A stretch of 37,678 bases of DNA. It comes from Actinomycetes bacterium. Its GTDB lineage: Bacteria > Actinomycetota > Actinomycetes > Propionibacteriales > Propionibacteriaceae. A program made the position numbers and the translations under genes. Below are positions 7,523-15,995 of this stretch, piece by piece (within the stretch, counting starts at the first letter, position 1; the number at the start of each line of letters is the position of its first letter). The notes beneath the pieces are model-generated. The model was given only the letters and a program-made list of their open reading frames with translations, was not told the origin of the DNA and ran no database searches. The stretch spans positions 1 to 37,678 of the forward strand of contig JAJZQV010000018.1 in NCBI GenBank assembly GCA_021803025.1, given 5' to 3'.

Positions 7523-8761
7523 ATGAAGTCGTGGCCGTCGCCCAGCCTGCCGTCGCCCGTCTCCGGTCCCAGCGTCTCGGTCACTGCCCACGACACCGCT
7601 CAGGATGCTGTGGTGGGCGTCGGGCCCGAGAGCGGGAATGCACGGCTGTACGTGTGCGGCATCACCCCGTACGACGCCACGCACATGGGCCACGCGTTCA
7701 CGTACGTGACGTTCGACCTTCTCAACAGGGCGTGGCGAGACGCCGGCCTGACCGTCTCGTACACGCAGAACGTCACCGACGTCGACGACCCCCTGCTCGA
7801 GCGTGCGGCGGCGACCGGGGTCGACTGGGCCCAGCTCGCCACAGAGCAGACCGACCTGTTCCGGGCGGACATGACGGCCTTGCGCGTGCTGCCGCCCGAC
7901 ACCTACGTGGGCGTCGTCGAGGCGATCCCCGAGGTCGAAGCCCTTGTCGCACGACTGTCGGAGGCCGGCTACATCTACCAGGTCGAGGACGAGCACCCCG
8001 ACTGGTACTTCGCGACGACCCGTGCCGAGGGCTTCGGCGAGGTGTCCTCGTACGACCGGGCCCAGATGGTCGAGGTCTTCGCCGAGCGCGGGGGAGACCC
8101 GGACCGCCCGGGCAAGCGCGACCCGCTGGACTGTCTCGTGTGGCGCCTGGAGCGCGACGGGGAGCCGGCCTGGGACTCGGCCCTCGGCCGCGGTCGTCCC
8201 GGCTGGCACGTCGAGTGCACGGCGATCGCGCTGGACACGCTCGGCGCCTCGTTCGACGTCCAGGGCGGGGGGTCGGACCTCGTGTTCCCCCACCACGAGA
8301 TGTGCGCGGCGGAGGCCGTGGCCGCGACGGGCGAGCCGTTCGCGAAGGCCTACGTGCACGTGGCGATGGTGGGTCTGGACGGCGAGAAGATGAGCAAGTC
8401 GAAGGGCAACCTCGTCCTCGTATCGCAGCTGCGTGAGCAGGGCGTGGACCCCATGGCGATCCGCCTCGTGCTGCTCAGCCACCACCACCTCACCGAGTGG
8501 AGCTGGACGTCCGAGGACCTCGAGGCCAACGTCGCCCGCCTCGCCGCGTGGCGGGCCGCCGTGTCGGGGGGCACGTCCGTCGACGCGGAGGAGACGGTGC
8601 GGGCGGTACGTGCGGCGGTCGCCGACGACCTCCACGCCGACCGGGCGCTCGAGGCCCTCGACGCGTGGGCGGCGGACTCGCCCCAGGCGAACACCGACGC
8701 CCCGGGCGCACGTGACACGGTCCGCGCCCTCGTCGACGGCCTCCTCGGGGTGGCGCTCTGA
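7523..8761 (+). CDS. mshC: Cysteine:glucosaminylinositol ligase (mycothiol synthesis)
   Basis: A protein of 412 residues that joins L-cysteine to 1D-myo-inosityl 2-amino-2-deoxy-alpha-D-glucopyranoside using ATP, the third enzymatic step of mycothiol synthesis. It is a cysteinyl-tRNA synthetase paralogue: the HIGH-type motif is HMGH at 54-57 and the KMSKS loop is at 289-293. The MshC-specific [12 protein letters not shown] (43-54) and the start MKSWPSP separate it from CysS. Cys45, the Cys in HVECTAIA and the His/Glu of HHEMCAAE fit the zinc site that selects cysteine. There is no C-terminal anticodon-binding region, as expected for MshC. Presence of mycothiol supports an actinobacterial host. 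Confidence 0.96.
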   Translation: MKSWPSPSLPSPVSGPSVSVTAHDTAQDAVVGVGPESGNARLYVCGITPYDATHMGHAFTYVTFDLLNRAWRDAGLTVSYTQNVTDVDDPLLERAAATGVDWAQLATEQTDLFRADMTALRVLPPDTYVGVVEAIPEVEALVARLSEAGYIYQVEDEHPDWYFATTRAEGFGEVSSYDRAQMVEVFAERGGDPDRPGKRDPLDCLVWRLERDGEPAWDSALGRGRPGWHVECTAIALDTLGASFDVQGGGSDLVFPHHEMCAAEAVAATGEPFAKAYVHVAMVGLDGEKMSKSKGNLVLVSQLREQGVDPMAIRLVLLSHHHLTEWSWTSEDLEANVARLAAWRAAVSGGTSVDAEETVRAVRAAVADDLHADRALEALDAWAADSPQANTDAPGARDTVRALVDGLLGVAL

Positions 8762-8785
8762 CGGGTGACCGGCCACGGTCACGTA

Positions 8786-8853
8786 CATTCAGTGGCACTG
8801 AGCGTGCCGCCGGTGCAGATATGCATCGGCGCCCTGGTATCTGCCACTGAATG
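8786..8853. repeat. Nested inverted repeat between mshC and argG
   Basis: Perfect 12-bp arms CATTCAGTGGCA (8786-8797) and TGCCACTGAATG (8842-8853) enclose a second hairpin, CGCCGGTGCA (8808-8817), loop GATA, TGCATCGGCG (8822-8831), with one G.U pair. The unpaired stretches between the two stems are exactly 10 bases on both sides. There is no T tract. It could be a transcript end for mshC, an operator for argG, or a small repeat element. Confidence 0.75.
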
Positions 8854-8860
8854 CAGGTGA

Positions 8861-10545
<1,685 letters not shown>

Positions 10546-10550
10546 CCGGA

Positions 10551-11405
10551 ATGACCGACCGCCTGCTGAAGATCGCCGTGCCCAACAAGGGATCGCTCGC
10601 GGAGCCGGCCGCGCAGATGCTGCGCGAGGCCGGGTACCGCCAGCGCTGGGATCCCAAGGACCTCGTGCTGACCGACGAGGCCAACGGCGTCGAGTTCTAC
10701 TACCTGCGCCCCCGGGACATCGCGGTGTACGTGGGGGAGGGCACGCTCGACATCGGGATCACCGGGCGCGACATGCTGCTCGACTCGGCCTCGCACGCCG
10801 ACGAGGTCCTGCCGCTCGGCTTCGGCGGGACGAAGTTCCGGTTCGCCGCCCCGGCGGGGGCGTCGAGCGTGGCCGACCTCGCGGGCCTGCGCATCGCGAC
10901 CTCGTACCCCGGGCTCGTGGCCTCGCACCTCGGGCAGAAGGGCGTCGAGGCACGGCTCATCCACCTCGACGGGGCGGTCGAGAGCGCGATCCGGCTCGGG
11001 GTCGCGGACGCGATCGCCGACGTCGTGGAGACCGGCAGCACGTTGCGCAAGGCCGGCCTCGAGGTGTTCGGCGAACCCATCCTCGTCTCGGAGGCGATCC
11101 TCATCCGTCGCCGTGGCGGCGACGAGCCGGAGGGCATGCAGCTGCTGCTGCGCCGCCTGTCCGGAGTCATCGTCGCCCGCGACTACGTCCTCATCGACTA
11201 CGACATCGACAACAGGCTCCTCGATGACGCGGTCGCTCTGACGCCGGGCCTCGAAGGGCCGACCGTGTCGCCGCTCGCGAAGGCGGGCTGGTCGGCGGTG
11301 CGGGCGATGGTCCCGCGCCGCAACGCCCAGTCGCTCATGGACCGGTTGTGGGACGTCGGGGCGCGGGCGATCCTCGTCACCGACATCGCAGCATGTCGCC
11401 TGTGA
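10551..11405 (+). CDS. hisG: ATP phosphoribosyltransferase, long form
   Basis: A protein of 284 residues, the long HisG form with a C-terminal ACT-like regulatory domain that normally binds histidine. It catalyses the first, committed step of histidine synthesis (ATP + PRPP). The start KIAVPNKGSLAEPA, then DIAVYVGEGTLDIGITG, RIATSYPGL and the PRPP-binding region DAIADVVETGSTLRKAGL are all present. The C-terminal domain is about residues 205-284. ATG 10551 is close behind the hisE stop with weak ribosome binding; expression is probably coupled. Confidence 0.95.
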   Translation: MTDRLLKIAVPNKGSLAEPAAQMLREAGYRQRWDPKDLVLTDEANGVEFYYLRPRDIAVYVGEGTLDIGITGRDMLLDSASHADEVLPLGFGGTKFRFAAPAGASSVADLAGLRIATSYPGLVASHLGQKGVEARLIHLDGAVESAIRLGVADAIADVVETGSTLRKAGLEVFGEPILVSEAILIRRRGGDEPEGMQLLLRRLSGVIVARDYVLIDYDIDNRLLDDAVALTPGLEGPTVSPLAKAGWSAVRAMVPRRNAQSLMDRLWDVGARAILVTDIAACRL

Positions 11406-11875
11406 CGCCGACGTTCGTCGCGTACCCGCGCGGCCCTCGCTACGCGGCGGTCGGGTTCTCGCTCGTCCTCGTCGTCGGGTCCGTGCTCGCCGCCATCGCG
11501 CTCGGACCGGACGCCCGGTCGCGGTTCACGGCCTTCCAGGTCATCACCCTCGTCGTCTTCCTCGTCGTCATGGTCGTGTTCATGTGCGCGCTGGGCTTCA
11601 GCACGGTCCGTGTCCTCCCCACGGGCCTGTGGTTCCGCAACGGGCTCCGTACGCACGAGCTGCCCTGGTCGGACGTCGGCGAGATCCTCTTCCGGGCCGG
11701 CGCACCGTGGCCTCTCGTCGTGCTGAGGGGCGCCAGCGCCGAGGGCGACCACGAGACGATGATGCTCATGGGCATCCAGGGCAGCGACAAGGACTTCGCC
11801 AGGGCGCAGTACGACGCTCTGCGCGCAGCGGTCGCCGCCGCGCGGACCCAGCAGGACGAGGCCCCGGATGAGTGA
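11402..11875 (+). CDS. PH domain membrane protein
   Basis: A protein of 157 residues. Two hydrophobic helices (about 13-34 and 45-66) are followed by a small beta-rich domain (VRVLPTGLWFRNGLRTHELPWSD) of the bacterial PH (bPH) type. Function unknown. GTG 11402 overlaps the hisG stop by four bases (GTGA), the pattern used across this window; ATG 11393 in frame, overlapping by 13, is an alternative. Its end overlaps the SseB-family gene by eight bases. A PH-domain gene next to hisG is a common actinobacterial arrangement, but no link to histidine synthesis is shown. Confidence 0.82.
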   Translation: MTPTFVAYPRGPRYAAVGFSLVLVVGSVLAAIALGPDARSRFTAFQVITLVVFLVVMVVFMCALGFSTVRVLPTGLWFRNGLRTHELPWSDVGEILFRAGAPWPLVVLRGASAEGDHETMMLMGIQGSDKDFARAQYDALRAAVAAARTQQDEAPDE

Positions 11876-12392
11876 AAGTCCCCGCGAGCCGCGCACCCTC
11901 GCGCAGCCGAGTGCCGTCTTCCTCGGCGACCGCGGCGAGGCCGACCCCGCCGTACGGCGGTCTATCGCGGACGCCGGCGACGAGCTCCCCACCACGTACC
12001 TGCGGGCCGTCGCGGCGCTGTGCGGAGCCCGGCTGCTCCTTCCGGTCGTGGCGAGGGGCGACGACTCCATGGACGGGCCCGATCCGGACCGCCACGCCGA
12101 CCTCTCAGCCGTCTCGATCGCCGTGCCCGACGGACGTCGGGCCCTCCTCGCGTTCACCGGCATGGACGCCCTGGTGGCGTGGGAGCCGCGCGCACGTCCC
12201 GTACCGGCGACTCTCGACGACGTCGCGGCCACAGTCCTCGAGACCGGGGACGATGCCCTGCTCGTGGACGCCGCCGGTCCGGTACCGTTCGTCATCGGCG
12301 GTGACCTCATCGACCACCTCGCTCACGGGAGGCGCCTCGTCGAGCTGGACGACGGCGGTTTCGGCTGGGCCTTCCTCGACCAGGGCGCCTGA
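11868..12392 (+). CDS. SseB family protein
   Basis: A protein of 174 residues with the SseB N-terminal domain pattern: a helical start, LRAVAALCGARLLLPVVA, then VPDGRRALLAFTGMDALVAWEPRARPVPA. It lacks membrane segments and is probably cytoplasmic. The biochemical function of these proteins is not known. It often sits just before infC in actinobacteria, as here. ATG 11868 lies inside the end of the PH gene. Confidence 0.85.
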   Translation: MSESPREPRTLAQPSAVFLGDRGEADPAVRRSIADAGDELPTTYLRAVAALCGARLLLPVVARGDDSMDGPDPDRHADLSAVSIAVPDGRRALLAFTGMDALVAWEPRARPVPATLDDVAATVLETGDDALLVDAAGPVPFVIGGDLIDHLAHGRRLVELDDGGFGWAFLDQGA

Positions 12393-12423
12393 GGCGCGAT
12401 TTCCTGCCCGTTCCTCCCTCGAC

Positions 12424-12581
12424 TACACTGAGCCGGTCGGCTCGATGAGAGCCGCGCGGAAGTGGAGGCCTGACCTCCCACCTGACCGCCTCCGAGGCAG
12501 CAGGTCGTCACAGAAGGCACACGCTTCGCCGTGTGTGCCTTGGGTCAGGGTCTTCGCGCACCGCGCGGAGGCCCTTTCATC
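12424..12581 (+). promoter_or_regulatory. infC operon promoter and structured leader
   Basis: TACACT (12424-12429) is a likely -10, giving a leader of about 150-180 bases. It forms two consecutive hairpins. The first is 12514-12524 with 12531-12541: 11 pairs including one G.U, 6-base loop. The second is 12547-12559 with 12563-12575: 13 continuous pairs with two G.U, loop ACC, followed by TTC. The second hairpin buries a GGAGG (12567-12571) that would serve an ATG at 12582. This looks like a cis-acting control region for the IF-3/L35/L20 message; firmicute homologues are controlled by L20, but the regulator here is unknown. Confidence 0.6.
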
Positions 12582-12614
12582 ATGTCGGCACCAGAACCAC
12601 ACCTTGGAGGACAC

Positions 12615-13304
12615 ATCAGCACTGAACCGCGCATCAACGACCGCATCCGCGTGCCCGAGGTCAGACTCGTCGGCCCGAACGGGGAGCAGGTGGGCATCGT
12701 CCGCATCGAGGACGCCATCCGCCTTGCCCAGGAGGCCGACCTCGACCTCGTGGAGGTCGCGCCGGGCAACCGGCCGCCGGTCTGCAAGCTCATGGACTAC
12801 GGCAAGTGGAAGTACGAGAACGCCCAGAAGGCCCGTGAGTCGAGGCGCAACCAGACGAACACCGTGATCAAAGAGATGAAGCTCCGGCCGAAGATCGACG
12901 CTCACGACTACGACACGAAGAGGGGCCACGTCGTCCGCTTCCTCAAGGGCGGCGACAAGGTCAAGATCACGATCATGTTCCGAGGCCGCGAGCAGTCGAA
13001 GCCCGAGCTCGGGTTCAACCTGCTCAAGAAGCTCGCGGAGGACGTCGCCGAGGACGGCATCGTCGAGTCCGCGCCCAAGCAGGACGGCCGCAACATGCTC
13101 ATGGTGCTCGCGCCGACGCGTCGCAAGTCCGACGCACGTGTCGAGCTGCAGGCGGAGAAGAGCCGCCGTACGGCCGAGCGCACCGCCAGCGAGGAGGCGG
13201 AGCAGCGTCAGCTCGCCGAGATCCGCGCCGCGCACGCTGCCAAGGCCGAGCCGAGGCGCCGCCGCGGCCCCGCAGACAACCTGGATCCCGACATCGACCT
13301 GTAG
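12615..13304 (+). CDS. infC: Translation initiation factor IF-3
   Basis: A protein of 229 residues from the proposed start. IF-3 binds the 30S subunit, blocks 50S joining and checks the initiator codon. Both domains are present: N-terminal [15 protein letters not shown] to [11 protein letters not shown], and C-terminal [20 protein letters not shown] to [14 protein letters not shown] charged tail (about 175-229) is typical of actinobacteria. The start is proposed at ATC 12615 behind GGAGG (12606-12610), because homologues begin STEPRIN and infC is known for AUU/AUC starts. An in-frame ATG at 12582 would add 11 residues and is the alternative. Confidence 0.93.
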   Translation: MSTEPRINDRIRVPEVRLVGPNGEQVGIVRIEDAIRLAQEADLDLVEVAPGNRPPVCKLMDYGKWKYENAQKARESRRNQTNTVIKEMKLRPKIDAHDYDTKRGHVVRFLKGGDKVKITIMFRGREQSKPELGFNLLKKLAEDVAEDGIVESAPKQDGRNMLMVLAPTRRKSDARVELQAEKSRRTAERTASEEAEQRQLAEIRAAHAAKAEPRRRRGPADNLDPDIDL

Positions 13305-13344
13305 GTCGAGTCCTGTAAGCCCGAAAGAAAGAACGGAGCGGCAC

Positions 13345-13539
13345 ATGCCGAAGATGAAGACGCACTCCGGTGCCAAGAAGCGGTTCAAGGTCACGGGAAC
13401 CGGCAAGCTCACGCACCGGTCCGCCGGCAAGCGCCACCTCAACGAGCACAAGTCGTCACGCGCGACGCGCCGCCTCATGCCGGACGCCGAGCTGACAGGT
13501 ACGGACGCCAAGAAGGTCCGTCGCCTCCTCGGCAAGTGA
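13345..13539 (+). CDS. rpmI: 50S ribosomal protein L35
   Basis: A protein of 64 residues, the usual length of L35, very basic, starting [20 protein letters not shown] and containing the [10 protein letters not shown] region. It lies 40 bases after infC and 32 before rplT, with GGAG at 13335-13338 as its ribosome binding site. The infC-rpmI-rplT order is universal among most bacteria. Confidence 0.97.
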   Translation: MPKMKTHSGAKKRFKVTGTGKLTHRSAGKRHLNEHKSSRATRRLMPDAELTGTDAKKVRRLLGK

Positions 13540-13571
13540 ACCCACCAGACCTCAGTACCAAGGAGTAACTC

Positions 13572-13940
13572 ATGGCACGCGTCAAGCGCGCAGTGAACGC
13601 ACACAAGAAGCGCCGGGAAGTCCTCGAGAGCGCCTCCGGCTACCGGGGACAGCGTTCACGTCTGTACCGCAAGGCGAAGGAGCAGATGCTCCACTCGCTG
13701 TCCTACGCCTACCGTGACCGGCGCGACCGCAAGGGCGACTTCCGCGCCCTGTGGATCCAGCGGATCAACGCGGCCGCCCGCGCCGAGGGCATGACCTACA
13801 ACCGCTTCATCGCGGGCCTCAAGGCCGCCGGCATCGAGGTGGACCGCAAGATCCTCGCCGAGCTCGCCGTGAGCGACCCGACCGCCTTCGCCGCGCTGGT
13901 GAAGGCCGCGAAGGATGCGGCGCCGGCGACGGCTGCCTGA
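13572..13940 (+). CDS. rplT: 50S ribosomal protein L20
   Basis: A protein of 122 residues. L20 is an early 23S rRNA binder needed for 50S assembly. The start [19 protein letters not shown], the helix [17 protein letters not shown], and [20 protein letters not shown] are diagnostic; a short Ala-rich tail follows. AAGGAG at 13560-13565 is a strong ribosome binding site. In firmicutes L20 represses its own operon through the leader; whether it does so here is open. Confidence 0.97.
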   Translation: MARVKRAVNAHKKRREVLESASGYRGQRSRLYRKAKEQMLHSLSYAYRDRRDRKGDFRALWIQRINAAARAEGMTYNRFIAGLKAAGIEVDRKILAELAVSDPTAFAALVKAAKDAAPATAA

Positions 13941-13943
13941 CGC

Positions 13944-14774
13944 ATGCCGCGGCGGACGGAACACCCGCCCGCAGCCACCGAGCCGACCGGACCCGCCCAC
14001 GCGGGAGCCCTCCGGTCGGCTCGTCGGCTGTCGGCGCTCAAAGGACGCCGTACCACCGGACAGTTCCTCGCCGAGGGGCCGCAGGCGGTACGGGAGGCGG
14101 TGGCGGCCGGTGTCGTCACGCGCCTGTTCGTCACCGCGGCCGGCGCGGACCGGCACGCGGGCATCGTGCAGGACGCCGCGAGCTCGGGAGCCGTCGTCCT
14201 GCTGGTCAGTGACACCGAGCTGGCGTCGCTCACCGACACGGTGACCCCGCAGGGCCTCGTCGCCGTGTGCCGGGCCACGTCGGCCACCCTCGACGACGTG
14301 CTCGCGCGGTCGCCGCGCCTCGTCGTCGTGTGCGCGCAGGTACGGGACCCCGGCAACGCGGGTACGGTCATCCGCTGCGCCGACGCGTTCGGTGCGGACG
14401 CGGTCGTCCTCACACAGGGCTCCGTCGACGTCCACAACCCGAAGACCGTACGGGCCTCCGTCGGCAGCATCTTCCACCTGCCGGTCGTCGAGGACGTCTC
14501 GCTCGGCGAGGCAGCCGACGCGCTGAGAAGTGCTGGCCTCACCGTGGTGGCTGCGGACGGCTCCGGCTCTCAGACGCTCCTGGACCTCGACCTGTCCGTA
14601 CCCGTGGCCTGGGTCTTCGGCAACGAGGCATGGGGCCTGCCCCCGGAAGACCTGGCCACCGCCGACGTTGTCGCGAAGGTCCCGATGTGGGGCGCGGCTG
14701 AGAGCCTCAACCTCTCGACCGCCGCAGCCGTCTGCCTCTACGCGACCGCGGCCGCCCAGCGGGGAAAGCCCTGA
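13944..14774 (+). CDS. TrmH (SpoU) family RNA 2'-O-methyltransferase
   Basis: A protein of 276 residues that would transfer methyl from S-adenosylmethionine to a ribose 2'-OH of tRNA or rRNA. The N-terminal substrate-binding domain (about 25-105) has RTTGQFLAEGPQAVREA. The knotted SPOUT domain has the three SpoU motifs: VRDPGNAGTVIRCADAFG (about 132-150), VFGNEAWGLP (from 224) and VPMWGAAESLNLSTAAAV with Glu253 to Ser258. ATG 13944 is three bases after the rplT stop. The place between rplT and pheS is common in actinobacteria. The target nucleotide cannot be told from sequence. Confidence 0.93.
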   Translation: MPRRTEHPPAATEPTGPAHAGALRSARRLSALKGRRTTGQFLAEGPQAVREAVAAGVVTRLFVTAAGADRHAGIVQDAASSGAVVLLVSDTELASLTDTVTPQGLVAVCRATSATLDDVLARSPRLVVVCAQVRDPGNAGTVIRCADAFGADAVVLTQGSVDVHNPKTVRASVGSIFHLPVVEDVSLGEAADALRSAGLTVVAADGSGSQTLLDLDLSVPVAWVFGNEAWGLPPEDLATADVVAKVPMWGAAESLNLSTAAAVCLYATAAAQRGKP

Positions 14775-14885
14775 CGGGGCTGCCGGGGCGGGGCGGTCGA
14801 CGGTCTGCGTCCGCAGGCGGATAGCCGTTCGCGCAGGCATCTCGGCCGTCTCTAGACTCAGGCGGGCAACCAGGGAAGAAGGACG

Positions 14886-15995
14886 ATGTCAGGACCCAAC
14901 ACCAACTACGACCCGGTCGAGGTCACGCCGCTGAGCGCCGAGTCCGTACAGGCGATGGTCGACGACGCGCTCGCCGCGTTCGCCGCAGCCTCGTCGCTGG
15001 CCGAGCTCAAGGCCGCGCGGATCGCCCATGCCGGTGAGCGGGCCCCTCTCGCCCTGGCCAACCGTGAGATCGGCGCTCTCCCGCCCGCCGCCCGCAAGGA
15101 GGCCGGCGCTCGCGTGGGCAGGGCGCGGGGCGAGATCCAGCGCGCGCTCGCGGCCCGGGAGGCCGAGATCGGGGCGGCCGAGCTCGAGCGCACTCTCGTC
15201 GAGGAGCGCGTCGACGTGACGGTCCCCGTCGACGTCGTACCCACCGGTGCCGTCCACCCCATCACGGCGCTCATGGACGCGCTCGGCGACGTGTTCGTCG
15301 CGATGGGCTGGGAGATCGCCGAGGGTCCGGAGGCCGAGGGCGCCTGGCTCAACTTCGACGCGCTGAACATCGGGCCGGACCACCCGGCTCGCGGCACCAC
15401 CGACACGCTGTTCGTCGGCGACATGTCCAGCAACGTCGTGCTGCGCACGCACACCTCGCCCGTGCAGATCCGCTCGATGCTCGACCGGCCGCTGCCCATC
15501 TACGTCGTGTGCCCCGGCCGTGTGTACCGGGCGGACGAGTTCGACGCCACGCACGTACCCGTCTTCACGCAGATCGAGGGCCTCGTCGTCGACAAGGGCA
15601 TCTCGATGGCCCACCTCGTCGGCACGCTGAGCCACCTCGCCAAGGTGATGTTCGGCGACATCGGCGTGCGCATCCGGCCCAACTACTTCCCGTTCACCGA
15701 GCCGAGCGCGGAGCTCGACCTCGAGTGCTTCGTGTGCCACGGCGCGAGCGTCAACGACCCGGCCAACCCATGCCGTACGTGCTCGAGCGAGGGCTGGATC
15801 GAGTGGGGCGGCTGCGGCGTCGTGAACCCGCGCGTGCTCACCGCGTGCGGCATCGACAGCGACGCGTACTCGGGCTTCGCCTTCGGCATGGGCGTCGAGC
15901 GCACGCTGATGTTCCGCAACAACGCGGCAGACATGAGGGACATGGTCGAGGGCGACGTACGGTTCAGCCGGTCGCTCGTGGGAGGAGCACGATGA
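14886..15995 (+). CDS. pheS: Phenylalanyl-tRNA synthetase alpha subunit
   Basis: A protein of 369 residues, the catalytic subunit of the (alpha beta)2 enzyme that charges tRNA-Phe. An N-terminal coiled coil (about 20-110) binds tRNA. The class II core follows with HPITALMDALGDVFVAMGW, the motif 2 region VCPGRVYRADEFDATH and FTQIEGLVVD, and motif 3 GFAFGMGVERTLM. A CxxC-rich insertion (ECFVCHGASVNDPANPCRTC) is visible before motif 3. AAGGA ahead of ATG 14886 is a good ribosome binding site; TAGACT at 14853-14858 may be the -10 box of a pheST promoter. Confidence 0.97.
   Translation: MSGPNTNYDPVEVTPLSAESVQAMVDDALAAFAAASSLAELKAARIAHAGERAPLALANREIGALPPAARKEAGARVGRARGEIQRALAAREAEIGAAELERTLVEERVDVTVPVDVVPTGAVHPITALMDALGDVFVAMGWEIAEGPEAEGAWLNFDALNIGPDHPARGTTDTLFVGDMSSNVVLRTHTSPVQIRSMLDRPLPIYVVCPGRVYRADEFDATHVPVFTQIEGLVVDKGISMAHLVGTLSHLAKVMFGDIGVRIRPNYFPFTEPSAELDLECFVCHGASVNDPANPCRTCSSEGWIEWGGCGVVNPRVLTACGIDSDAYSGFAFGMGVERTLMFRNNAADMRDMVEGDVRFSRSLVGGAR

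Noticed and set aside
8814-8826. ARG box upstream of argG
   Set aside because: TGCAGATATGCA resembles half of an ARG box, but the spacing differs from the two argC sites and the bases are better explained as part of the inner hairpin.
8786-8853. Integron attC site
   Set aside because: It has a folded two-stem form, but there is no GTTRRRY core, no integrase gene and no cassette arrangement.
14775-14885. pheS leader-peptide attenuator
   Set aside because: The 111-base gap has no short frame rich in Phe codons and no terminator hairpin with a T tract.
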